Positions 26,318 through 34,958 of a DNA stretch of 64,000 bases are shown one piece after another. The stretch comes from Acinetobacter sp. HY1485 (GTDB lineage Bacteria; Pseudomonadota; Gammaproteobacteria; Pseudomonadales; Moraxellaceae): assembly GCF_027568475.1 (NCBI RefSeq), contig NZ_JANKZG010000002.1, forward strand, positions 248,001 through 312,000. Direction: 5' to 3'. The translations under genes were made by a program, and so were the position numbers. Positions within the stretch are counted from its first letter, which is position 1. Each line of letters starts with the position of its first letter. Under the pieces are notes generated by a model. That model saw nothing but the letters and a program-made list of their open reading frames with translations, was not told where the DNA came from and did no database searches.

Positions 26318-28624
26318 TTATTTAGAACCCTTAATCCCTGCTTGCAACAGTAAAGCACCCAAACCACCAATTTTTTGCTCTTGTGGTTTAGAAGGACGTT
26401 TTGCCTGCTGAGGACGTTTCGCTTGCTGTGGCTTATCTTGTTTAGGACGTGGCGCACGCGGTGCTTTAGGTGCAGGATGAGAACCTTCAGGACGCATACT
26501 TAAATTTACACGCTTGCGTTCTGCATCGACTTGTAACACACGCACTTTAACAATTTGACCCGGTTTTACAATTTTCTGTGGATCAGCAACAAATTCATTG
26601 GCTAACTCAGAAATATGAACCAACCCATCTTGATGTACACCCACATCTACAAATGCACCAAAGTTAGTTACATTTGTAATCACACCCTCTAGCTCCATTC
26701 CTTCAGTCAGCTGTGCAACGTCCGTAATATCATCACGGAAATTGGCTGTACGGAATTCAGGACGTGGATCGCGACCCGGCTTTTCAAGCTCAGATAATAC
26801 ATCTTGAATGGTTGGTAAACCAAATTTTTCTGTCACAAAATCATCAGCACTGATTTGGCGAATAATTTCAGTTTGACCTAGAATATCTTGAACTGTTTTT
26901 TCTTTAGCTTGTGCAATTGTTTCAACTAAACCATAGCTTTCTGGGTGTACAGAAGATGCATCGAGTGGTTGTTCACCATCACGAATACGCAAGAAACCTG
27001 CTGCTTGTTCAAACGTACGCTCGCCTAAACGTGGTACTTGTTTAAGATTTTGACGGTTATTAAAACGACCATGCGTTTTACGATATTCTACAATTTGCTG
27101 TGCAATTGACTTATTTAAACCTGCAATGTAGCCCAAAATTGCAGGTGATGCTGTGTTTACATCAACACCAACCGCATTTACACAATCTTCTACCACAGCG
27201 TCTAGCGTTTTAGCCAAACCTGCTTGGTTAACATCGTGTTGATATTGCCCTACACCAATTGATTTAGGATCAATTTTTACAAGCTCTGCTAATGGGTCTT
27301 GCAAACGGCGTGCAATAGATACTGCACCACGAATAGACACATCTAATTCAGGCAACTCTTGCGATGCAAGTTCACTTGCAGAGTAAACCGATGCACCTGC
27401 TTCACTCACTGTCACACGCGTTAACTTAAGGTCATCGTTTTCAGCCATCATTTCGCTAATCACAGCTTCGGTTTCACGGCTTGCAGTACCATTACCGATT
27501 GCCACTAAATCAACATTAAAATCACGGCATAAACGTGCAAGTTCAGCTTTTGCACCTGCAACGTCTTCTTTTGGTGCAAATGGATAAATGGTACTATGCG
27601 CTACAACATCACCCGACTCATTCACAACAGCAAGTTTAACGCCTGTACGCACACCAGGGTCTACCCCTAATGTGCAACGCCCACCTGCTGGTGCAGATAA
27701 CAATAAATGACGTAGGTTTTCGGCAAAAACCTGCATTGCTTCTTCTTCTGCTGCAAGACGCTTTTCAGTCAGTAAAGAATGCTCAATTTGAGGGCGTATT
27801 TTACCCGACCAAAACAGTTTAGCCGTTTGCTTTAAAAATTCTTGACGCGCCTGTGGTGCAAGCTGTGCAATATTATATTCAGTTTCTACGCGTGCAAGTG
27901 GTGCTTCATCTTCACCATCTACTTTTAAGCCCAATACATTTTCTTGACGACCACGCAACATTGCCAATAAGCGATGTGCAGGTACTTTATTTAGGTTTTC
28001 TGAAAAATCGAAGTAATCGCGGAATTTTTTACCCACTTCTTTTTTCTCATCAGATGCAACACTACTTTTGAGTACAGCAGTCTTTGCAAATAATGCTTTT
28101 AATTTTGTTGTTAACGCAATGTTTTGCGCCCACTCATCAATAATGATGTGTTGTACAGCTTCTAGTTGACTGTCTATGTCTGCATAGTCATCATGCGTAA
28201 AGCCCACAAGCGCTTCTTTTGGGTCAACTTCTGTTGTTAGAATTTTAGTAGCAAATTCACCTAAACCCGCTTCTTTTGCTTTAAATGATTTACTGGTACG
28301 TTTTGGACGATACGGCGCATAAATTTCTTCTAAGGCATTCTTAGTTTGTGTATTTTGTACACGCGCTAATAAATCATCTGATAATTTATTTTGCTCAGTT
28401 AAAGACTGAATAACTTTTTCACGTCGCTCGTTTAAATCACGCACATAACTTAAACGTGTATCAAGTTGACGAAGTTGCGTATCATCTAAGCCCTGCGTCA
28501 CTTCTTTACGGTAACGTGCAATAAAGGGAACACTTGCGCCTTCGTCAATTAAGCGAATGGCAGCTTCTACTTGGTTCGGACGTACGGCAAGCTCGCTTGC
28601 CAACTGCTGAACGATGTCAGTCAT
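26318..28624 (-). CDS. tex: Tex-family S1 RNA-binding transcription accessory protein
   Basis: The 768-residue Tex protein combines an N-terminal helical region, a YqgF/RNase H-like domain (LGVDPGVRTGVKLAVV near 317-332), helix-hairpin-helix elements (SPAILGYIAGLNKSIAQQIV near 480-499) and an S1 RNA-binding domain (LEGVITNVTNFGAFVDVGVH near 640-659). A basic Lys/Pro/Gln-rich tail closes the protein. Tex acts in RNA handling and transcription; in several pathogens it affects toxin expression and fitness. It is transcribed alone with its own terminator. Confidence 0.94.
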   Translation of the reverse strand: MTDIVQQLASELAVRPNQVEAAIRLIDEGASVPFIARYRKEVTQGLDDTQLRQLDTRLSYVRDLNERREKVIQSLTEQNKLSDDLLARVQNTQTKNALEEIYAPYRPKRTSKSFKAKEAGLGEFATKILTTEVDPKEALVGFTHDDYADIDSQLEAVQHIIIDEWAQNIALTTKLKALFAKTAVLKSSVASDEKKEVGKKFRDYFDFSENLNKVPAHRLLAMLRGRQENVLGLKVDGEDEAPLARVETEYNIAQLAPQARQEFLKQTAKLFWSGKIRPQIEHSLLTEKRLAAEEEAMQVFAENLRHLLLSAPAGGRCTLGVDPGVRTGVKLAVVNESGDVVAHSTIYPFAPKEDVAGAKAELARLCRDFNVDLVAIGNGTASRETEAVISEMMAENDDLKLTRVTVSEAGASVYSASELASQELPELDVSIRGAVSIARRLQDPLAELVKIDPKSIGVGQYQHDVNQAGLAKTLDAVVEDCVNAVGVDVNTASPAILGYIAGLNKSIAQQIVEYRKTHGRFNNRQNLKQVPRLGERTFEQAAGFLRIRDGEQPLDASSVHPESYGLVETIAQAKEKTVQDILGQTEIIRQISADDFVTEKFGLPTIQDVLSELEKPGRDPRPEFRTANFRDDITDVAQLTEGMELEGVITNVTNFGAFVDVGVHQDGLVHISELANEFVADPQKIVKPGQIVKVRVLQVDAERKRVNLSMRPEGSHPAPKAPRAPRPKQDKPQQAKRPQQAKRPSKPQEQKIGGLGALLLQAGIKGSK

Positions 28625-28719
28625 TGTGTGAATCCTACAAGGAACATGAACTAAAAGTTAGTGATTATAAAGACCATGCTTGTAAAATCTACACCTAGAT
28701 TAAAATTAACTAAAAAAAA

Positions 28720-28737
28720 CCGCTTCGTAGGAAGCGG
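28720..28737 (-). terminator. Terminator after torF-like gene
   Basis: The stem CCGCTTC/GAAGCGG with a GTAG loop is followed on the minus strand by an eight-T tract, directly after the porin stop codon. Confidence 0.9.
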
Positions 28738-28743
28738 CTAGAA

Positions 28744-29514
28744 TTAAAATGCTTTGGTTAAGCTAAACACTGCACCTGTATCTACAGCACGTTTTGCCGC
28801 ACCCGTATACCCATCAATATTGGTACCGACCACATCAAGCTCGGCTGTTAAACCTTGTACGGCTTTAATATCGTAAGTTGCACCTACTTTCCAATCTATA
28901 AAGTTATCATCATTGCCATAGATTTTTTCGCTGGCTTTTGAGTAACCTACACTTGCAAGCGCGCCAAAACCTGTGTCTGCAATGGGAAGAGAATATTGCA
29001 AGTTAAAGTTCCAATTATTGACTTTATCACCCTCTACACGTCCTGCTTTACCGCCATATTCATTTGAATAATACATACTTGGTGTTAAGTCATCACCTTT
29101 GGTAAACGTATCTGTAAAACTTAATTTTGCATAAGCCTCTGGATAGTTATAGTCACTTGCACTTGGATAACCATAATAAGCTAAACCTACATCAAGTAAC
29201 GGGCTCAGTGTACCCATATGAAGGGATTTAGAAAAACCAATAGAGGGGTCTAACTCTAAATGTGCATCATCAGAAAAATTAACATTTGATGCAAAAGTAG
29301 AAAAATAAAAACCAGATTCGTGTGCAAGGGTGAATGAACCTTGTAATGCTGGGTCATTTTCTGTTTGTGATTGCCCACGGAAGCGATAGTCAGACATTAA
29401 TCCAACATTACCACTCAATGTTAAACCGTATTGCTCTAGCCCATTATCTGCTGCAAAAGATGCACCTGATAATAACGTTAAGGTAACTGCAAGTAACGTC
29501 TTTTTCATCGTCAT
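28744..29514 (-). CDS. TorF-family putative outer-membrane porin
   Basis: The 256-residue protein has a signal peptide (MKKTLLAVTLTLLSGASFA) and an amphipathic beta-strand pattern ending in a C-terminal phenylalanine, the signature of an outer-membrane barrel. The early block GNVGLMSDYRFRGQSQTE near 34-51 is diagnostic of the TorF / Gcw_chp porin family. The start could be ATG 29514 or ATG 29508, with AGGA upstream of both. A perfect palindrome CACATATATGTG lies just before the gene. It is divergent from the OprD-type porin gene. The substrate is unknown. Confidence 0.88.
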   Translation of the reverse strand: MTMKKTLLAVTLTLLSGASFAADNGLEQYGLTLSGNVGLMSDYRFRGQSQTENDPALQGSFTLAHESGFYFSTFASNVNFSDDAHLELDPSIGFSKSLHMGTLSPLLDVGLAYYGYPSASDYNYPEAYAKLSFTDTFTKGDDLTPSMYYSNEYGGKAGRVEGDKVNNWNFNLQYSLPIADTGFGALASVGYSKASEKIYGNDDNFIDWKVGATYDIKAVQGLTAELDVVGTNIDGYTGAAKRAVDTGAVFSLTKAF

Positions 29515-29830
29515 TCATTCCTCTCGTATTTCACATATATGTGTTTTGCTACAGCTAATATGCAAAGATTAAGCCAAAAAACATCCACAAGAATTAACAA
29601 TTCTCCATAATTTATGGCTTTATGTAAATAATTGGTACATTTTTTGAATGTAAAAAGTGAGAAAATAGTGACTTTTATGATGAAAAAATAGCTCTTTTTC
29701 TTAAAAACTTTATAGCTTATCTGAAATAAAGTTTGCAAATAAAGATTTTTTTAATATAGATTAGTTAGGATTTTTGTTAATTCCTTGTGTTTTATTTACA
29801 CAAAAAAACAGTGACTTATCGGACAATTCA
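29515..29830. promoter_or_regulatory. Divergent porin promoter region
   Basis: About 316 AT-rich bases separate the TorF-type and OprD-type porin genes and must hold both promoters. The perfect palindrome CACATATATGTG (29532-29543) lies 18 bases upstream of the TorF start. No gene is supported here; the short minus-strand frame at 29511-29738 has no family features. Confidence 0.4.
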
Positions 29831-31102
29831 ATGCATAAGATGACCAAACTTACATTAGCTATTTTAATTAATGCTGCACTTCTTTCGACAGCATACGCCA
29901 GTGAGCAAAGTGAATCTAAAGGTTTTGTTGAAGATTCTAAAACCAGTATTTTGTTCCGTAATGGTTGGATTTATCGCGATCGCTCAGCAGGACGCTATGA
30001 CTTAAGCTCATGGGGGCAAACTATTAATGCTCAATATGATTCAGGCTTTACCCAAGGTACAGTTGGTTTTGGTGTAGGGGCAGTCGGTAGCTTTGCATTT
30101 AAAATTGGTGATAACAAGCATTCTGGTAACCAAATGATTGCTCATCACAACGATGGTACACCGTATGATCAATGGGCACGAGGTGGTGCAAATGTTAAAG
30201 CACGTATTTCAAATACAACTGCCATTTACGGTACACAAATCTTAGATTTACCCGTGATGAGTAGTAATGAATCGCGCCTAACACCTGAATACTTTACAGG
30301 AACGCTTGTAAAAAGTAATGAGATTGATAACCTATCTTTAATTTATGGTCACTTCACAAAAGATCAATACTCAGATCAAGTGAGCACCGATGGTAACCAT
30401 TTAAAACGTGCAGATGTTTGGGGTGCACAATATAAGTTTAATGATGCGTTAAATGCGTCATATTTTGGTGCACAATTTAAAGATGCTCTACAACGCCATT
30501 ACTTAAATGTAAATTATAAATATCCTGTTGCAAGCGATGCATCTTTAACGCTTGATTTTACGGGCTATCATACTAAATATGAAAAAGACATTTATGGTGA
30601 TTTATCTTTCCCAACAGGTGAAGCAAATACAGAGAAAAAGAATAATATTTGGGCAACTTCTGCAACTTATAGTCAAGGCGCGCATACAGGAATGCTCGCG
30701 TATCAACAAAGTACAGGAAACGTAGGCTACGACTATAACCTTGCAGGCGATGGTGGTGGTAGTATTACTGTACCAAACTCGTATTTATCTGATTATAACG
30801 GTAATGGCGAAAAATCTGTTCAAGCTATGTATTCTCTTAACTTTGGTACATTAGGTATTCCTGGTTTAACTTGGACCACTGCTTATGTTTACGGTTGGGA
30901 CATTAACGTTCAAAACGTAACAGACAATGGTAAAGAGCATGAATTATTTAACCAAGTAAAATACACTATACAAAATGGTTGGGCTAAAAATGCAAGCTTT
31001 AAAGTACGTAATTCAACGTATCGTGCATCTGATAGCTATAACGGTTATTTAGGTAACACCAACGAATGGCGTTTATTCATTGAATACCCACTTAACTTTT
31101 AA
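29831..31102 (+). CDS. oprD: OprD/OccAB1-type outer-membrane channel
   Basis: This is a substrate-specific outer-membrane channel. From ATG 29831, supported by GGA seven bases upstream, the protein is 423 residues with a signal peptide ending near YASEQSE. Characteristic OprD blocks are KGFVEDSKTSILFRNGW near 30-46 and SGFTQGTVGFGVGAVG near 71-86. By recall it is close to A. baumannii OccAB1 throughout, including PYDQWARGG and TNEWRLFIEYPL at the end. OccAB1 takes up basic amino acids and other small solutes and can affect antibiotic entry. It is divergent from the TorF-type porin. Confidence 0.9.
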   Translation: MHKMTKLTLAILINAALLSTAYASEQSESKGFVEDSKTSILFRNGWIYRDRSAGRYDLSSWGQTINAQYDSGFTQGTVGFGVGAVGSFAFKIGDNKHSGNQMIAHHNDGTPYDQWARGGANVKARISNTTAIYGTQILDLPVMSSNESRLTPEYFTGTLVKSNEIDNLSLIYGHFTKDQYSDQVSTDGNHLKRADVWGAQYKFNDALNASYFGAQFKDALQRHYLNVNYKYPVASDASLTLDFTGYHTKYEKDIYGDLSFPTGEANTEKKNNIWATSATYSQGAHTGMLAYQQSTGNVGYDYNLAGDGGGSITVPNSYLSDYNGNGEKSVQAMYSLNFGTLGIPGLTWTTAYVYGWDINVQNVTDNGKEHELFNQVKYTIQNGWAKNASFKVRNSTYRASDSYNGYLGNTNEWRLFIEYPLNF

Positions 31103-31108
31103 GTCATT

Positions 31109-31140
31109 AAAAAAACCTACACAATTGTGTAGGTTTTTTT
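31109..31140. terminator. Bidirectional terminator between oprD and ppa
   Basis: The 11-bp palindromic stem AACCTACACAA/TTGTGTAGGTT has A and T tracts on either side, suitable for both convergent genes. Confidence 0.92.
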
Positions 31141-31153
31141 ATCGCGTTAAAGC

Positions 31154-31681
31154 TTATTTTTTAGCAGCTTCAATCGCTTTAAGTACTTCTGCTTTTGCTA
31201 CATCAGCACCTTCCCAACCTGAGATTTTAACCCATTTACCAGGTTCTAAATCTTTGTAATGAGCAAAGAAATGCTCCACTTGGTTTAAAAGAAGTTGTGG
31301 AAGGTCTGTATATTCTTGAACATCTTTGTACAGTGGAGATAATTTTTCGTGTGGTACTGCAATTAATTTTGCATCAATACCACCATCATCTTCCATTTTT
31401 AGTTTACCAACAGGACGGCAACGAATGACTGAACCTGGTGCAACAGGGTGTGGTGTTACAACAAGTACATCTAATGGATCACCATCTTCAGAAAGCGTAT
31501 TTGGCACATAACCATAGTTTGCAGGGTAAAACATTGCTGTACCCATAAAACGGTCTACAAATAACGCATCTGAATCTTTGTCAATTTCGTATTTAATTGG
31601 CGCAGCATTTGCTGGGATTTCAATAATAACGTAAATATCGTTTGGTGCGTCTTTGCCCGCAGGGATATTGTTGTAGCTCAT
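31154..31681 (-). CDS. ppa: Inorganic pyrophosphatase
   Basis: This soluble family I pyrophosphatase, 175 residues, hydrolyses PPi to drive biosynthetic reactions. The metal-binding signature DGDPLDVLV lies near 66-74, and GYVPNTL precedes it. The N-terminus [23 protein letters not shown] matches the bacterial family. It is a single gene between the oprD terminator and a MAPEG gene on the same strand. Confidence 0.96.
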   Translation of the reverse strand: MSYNNIPAGKDAPNDIYVIIEIPANAAPIKYEIDKDSDALFVDRFMGTAMFYPANYGYVPNTLSEDGDPLDVLVVTPHPVAPGSVIRCRPVGKLKMEDDGGIDAKLIAVPHEKLSPLYKDVQEYTDLPQLLLNQVEHFFAHYKDLEPGKWVKISGWEGADVAKAEVLKAIEAAKK

Positions 31682-31753
31682 GCGTTTACTCTTTAAACTT
31701 TAAAATAAGTTGCTCAAGATTATAGTAGTTTTTGAATATCTTTTTAAAGGCAT

Positions 31754-32155
31754 TTACGTTAAACGAATCACCAATATCAATAAATAGACAGGGCAACACA
31801 TCGAAAGTAACCAGACTATACTACGCAAAGTTGCTAAATTTGCTAAATAACATCCTGCATAAATAAGACGTAAAGCAATGTAAGCCATCCCTAATGTCAT
31901 AATAATCGTTTGGTCAATCACCATATATTCTGCCATTAAAATAGAGGCAATAAATAAAGGTAAACTTTCAAAGCTATTTTGCTGAATGGCATTGGCACGC
32001 GCTGCCATACCTGTTGCTTTGGTTAAAAACTCTCTTGGGTTTTTATTATCTTGTGCGCCAAAACCACTACTCATTTTTGCAATTATTGTAAACGCATAGG
32101 GAAGTAAACACGCCACTAAAATAAGATAAACAATGCCACTGATGTTGTGCATCAT
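31754..32155 (-). CDS. MAPEG-family membrane protein
   Basis: The 133-residue protein has four membrane helices. The motif ARANAIQQNSFESLPLF near 52-68 is the MAPEG (membrane-associated eicosanoid/glutathione metabolism) signature, preceded by NPREFL. Bacterial MAPEG proteins are inner-membrane proteins, some with glutathione transferase or peroxidase activity; the substrate here is unknown. It lies about 70 bases upstream of ppa on the same strand and may be co-transcribed with it. Confidence 0.85.
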   Translation of the reverse strand: MMHNISGIVYLILVACLLPYAFTIIAKMSSGFGAQDNKNPREFLTKATGMAARANAIQQNSFESLPLFIASILMAEYMVIDQTIIMTLGMAYIALRLIYAGCYLANLATLRSIVWLLSMCCPVYLLILVIRLT

Positions 32156-32243
32156 CTTTGGTCTCGTTTGTAGTAGAAGAAAGTTTTTATCATAGCATGG
32201 GTTTTGAGTATAATTGTTTGATATATATTTTTACTGTAGTGAT

Positions 32244-32627
32244 ATGGCTCAATCAGATCAGCAAGACCTTTTGAATGCACTTGTAAAGCAACAAACTGCC
32301 ATTAAAAAAGTAAACCGTATTTTGTACATCCTATTGCCTATTGTTGCTTTTATGGTGTGTGTTATTTGTGCAAATGCCACTATTGCTTCAACTATTGGAA
32401 CATTCTTTATGCTGACTATTGCACTATTGGCGGTAGGTATAAAACGTTGGTCTATTTTTGCATGGTTATTTTTAGTTGCAGTATATTGCTTGGCAGATAA
32501 TTTATTTACTTATGGCACAATTGCAACACGCCCGTTAGAAATGCAAATGGGTGTCATGCTATTTTTTGTCGTGATTATCCATATGGCACGCCCTTATTTA
32601 GACCGTATGATGATTGAGAAAATTTAA
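32244..32627 (+). CDS. Small membrane protein of unknown function
   Basis: From ATG 32244 this protein has 127 residues: a short charged N-terminus (MAQSDQQDLLNALVKQQ) and four hydrophobic segments. An earlier in-frame ATG at 32214 adds ten unlikely residues. No family was recognised. It is divergent from the MAPEG gene. The protein ends with a charged tail, DRMMIEKI. Confidence 0.6.
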   Translation: MAQSDQQDLLNALVKQQTAIKKVNRILYILLPIVAFMVCVICANATIASTIGTFFMLTIALLAVGIKRWSIFAWLFLVAVYCLADNLFTYGTIATRPLEMQMGVMLFFVVIIHMARPYLDRMMIEKI

Positions 32628-32849
32628 AATTTTGTTTTACCCCATGCCTTCAACGCATTAAGTGGTTACTTTAAAGCTATTTTGTATGATACATCGCTAA
32701 AAAAATAGGTTTTAAAATTATGTTGTATCTTTATTTTAAAGATTTAGTTTTACTAATGATTTTCAAAATTTTTAATTACTTTAGAAATACCTTGTATTTA
32801 AATAAACTAAATCATAAGTTAGATTAAAATATTTTAAGATAAAAAGATT

Positions 32850-33339
32850 ATGGACAGTCTTTATTTATTGGCACAATATAATATCTGGGCAACTCAATAA
32901 AACACTTCGGGTAGTTTCTCAAGAAGATTTTTATAAAGATAATGGCTTATTTTTTAAAAGTATTTTTGCAACACTCAACCATCTACTTGTGGGTGAACAT
33001 TATTTATGGTTTCCAAGATTTAATACAGGCACATCGCCCCATTTAGCACTAAATACTATTATTGAGCACAATCACATCAAACTATTAGATGAGTTAGAAA
33101 ATAAAGCACAAAATTGGATAACGTTTCTTTCAAATTTATCTGATGAAAAATTAGAGGGTAATCTTTGCTATACAACCTCTCAAGGTATTGAGTATTGTGT
33201 ATCCTATTAAGATGCACTACACCACGTATTTATGCATGGTACACACCATCGTGGGCAAATTACTGCGGCACTTACTCATATGGGATATAAATGTCCAGCA
33301 ATTGATTTAATTTATATGCTAGTTGATAGAAAAAATTAA
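32850..33339 (+). pseudogene. DinB-family protein, broken by frameshift and stop
   Basis: Read with one base removed near 32889-32893, the sequence gives MDSLYLLAQYNIWA followed by LNKTLRVVSQEDF and FATLNHLLVGEHYLWF, a DinB/YfiT-like four-helix metal-binding protein. A second lesion is an in-frame TAA at 33208-33210, after which the frame continues DALHHVFMHGTHHRGQ, the conserved C-terminal metal motif, to a proper stop at 33339. The corrected length is 162 residues, normal for the family. Two independent lesions argue for a real pseudogene rather than a sequencing error. Confidence 0.8.
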
Positions 33340-33520
33340 AGTGTTAGATAGACTTCCTTTCTATTTAAAAAATTAATTTAACTCAATACTTTGCATCGCC
33401 TCAAGAACAAAATATTTATATCAGATATGTCTGGTTTTGATTCAATTAACCAATGAGTTAGATCTTGTGAAACATGCCATATAATATAACTGAGTCATAA
33501 GATCGTAATGCCACCTTAAC

Positions 33521-34828
33521 CTAAGACTTACTTAATTGATAATACAGGAATACAACCAACTGTAAGATCAGTACACTAACCACCCAAACAGGAATGATAA
33601 AGTATAATAAAAACAATAGAATAAAGAATGTTGTTTTCTGATACACATGCCACTTGTGCCAAAGCTCTAGGATATCTACATTAAATTTTTGTAATGTTTG
33701 ATAAGGACGTTGATATCGCCACCAAGTAAAATAAACACATGTGAGAAGAACTAAAAGAAATGCAGCTGCAAGCACCAATAAAAGCTGATTAATCCATCCA
33801 AATAGAACACCAATATGAAAATCTACGCCCCATCTGGTCAGTTTGGCAGAGAGTGGAAAATCCTGAAAACTTAAACGATCAATAATATGATCATTTGACA
33901 TATCCACTGCAAGTGCATTCACTTGAATTGGCCAACGATGATTTATTTCTTCTATCGACCATGCTTGGTCTTGGCGATAACTTGGTTTAATTTGTAATGC
34001 CTGAGCATTTAAGCCATTTTGATGCGCAATATTTAAAATCCGATCAAAATCTTTTAAATTAAGCTGTTGTATTTCATCTTTTACCATATGCATATGGTGT
34101 TCAGCATGTAAGTCTGTCATTTGGGGCATAGTGGCCTGTAACGATCTTTTTAAACTTGGCGTATCACTGTTAATAAGATGTCTAATTTGAGCAATATTTT
34201 CCCCCGTCCATTTTGACCAAGTGAGTCCAGTCACTGAAAAAAACAGCAATATTGGTAAAATGCTTAACCCAATTAAATAATGCCATTTAATCAAATATCC
34301 TTGTTTTCCCACATCCTGTTTACGATGCCTTATCCACCACTGTAAACAACCCGTTAATGCAAAAAAACCTAACCAACTTGCTGCAAACTCACTATATATT
34401 CGTCCATATTCGCCCAATAACAAACTACGATGAAGTTGATCTAAAAACGTTCTGAGAGGTAGGACGCCACTCGTTCCATAAACAGCAAGCTGACCTTGTA
34501 TATGTAAATTATATGGATTAACAAAGATTGCAAATGTTTGATTAGGATGTGTTGATACCTGATAAATTATTCGAGTAGTATGATTTATAGTAGTAGGTGT
34601 ACGTACTGCAAAGATTTGCGCCTCTTTTGGTAAAACTGCTAAAGAGGCTTGAATTTGTTCACTGATTAAGTGCGATTTTTGATTTGGTAAGTGCTGAGCA
34701 ATAATGTGCTCTTGATAGATAAAGTTCTCAAACTGAGGAGTCAACCCATACAATAATCCTGTCAGTGCAGCCACAAAAATAAAAGGCGCAATTAAAATTC
34801 CTAACTGATTATGAATAATTTTGAGCAA
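33521..34828 (-). CDS. PepSY-domain transmembrane protein
   Basis: This 435-residue inner-membrane protein has the PepSY-associated TM layout: a first helix (LGILIAPFIFVAALTGLLYGLTP near 9-31), a periplasmic PepSY region, the pair of helices around LGFFALTGCLQWWIRHRK near 150-170, and further helices at the end. Such proteins are often siderophore-uptake reductases linked to TonB receptors. No ATG start is available: the frame opens with TTG 34828 and an in-frame TGA lies about ten codons upstream. The N-terminus is shorter than usual, so it may be truncated or use TTG. No receptor gene is adjacent. Confidence 0.75.
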   Translation of the reverse strand: MLKIIHNQLGILIAPFIFVAALTGLLYGLTPQFENFIYQEHIIAQHLPNQKSHLISEQIQASLAVLPKEAQIFAVRTPTTINHTTRIIYQVSTHPNQTFAIFVNPYNLHIQGQLAVYGTSGVLPLRTFLDQLHRSLLLGEYGRIYSEFAASWLGFFALTGCLQWWIRHRKQDVGKQGYLIKWHYLIGLSILPILLFFSVTGLTWSKWTGENIAQIRHLINSDTPSLKRSLQATMPQMTDLHAEHHMHMVKDEIQQLNLKDFDRILNIAHQNGLNAQALQIKPSYRQDQAWSIEEINHRWPIQVNALAVDMSNDHIIDRLSFQDFPLSAKLTRWGVDFHIGVLFGWINQLLLVLAAAFLLVLLTCVYFTWWRYQRPYQTLQKFNVDILELWHKWHVYQKTTFFILLFLLYFIIPVWVVSVLILQLVVFLYYQLSKS

Positions 34829-34929
34829 CTGACTTTCAACATATAAGTGACTGACTCAAAATTATACACCTACACTTATCCTCTTTTTCTTAAAAAAAGT
34901 AGTTTTGTATTCAACAACTCATTAAAAAA

Positions 34930-34949
34930 AAGACCGATTACTCGGTCTT
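34930..34949 (-). terminator. Terminator after fadD
   Basis: The stem AAGACCGA/TCGGTCTT with a TTAC loop is followed on the minus strand by a T tract, ten bases past the fadD stop. Confidence 0.9.
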
Positions 34950-34958
34950 TTTTGGGTT

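Noticed and set aside
29511..29738. 75-codon minus-strand frame upstream of the TorF-type porin
   Set aside because: It overlaps the porin start, has low-complexity hydrophobic composition and occupies the region where both porin promoters must be.
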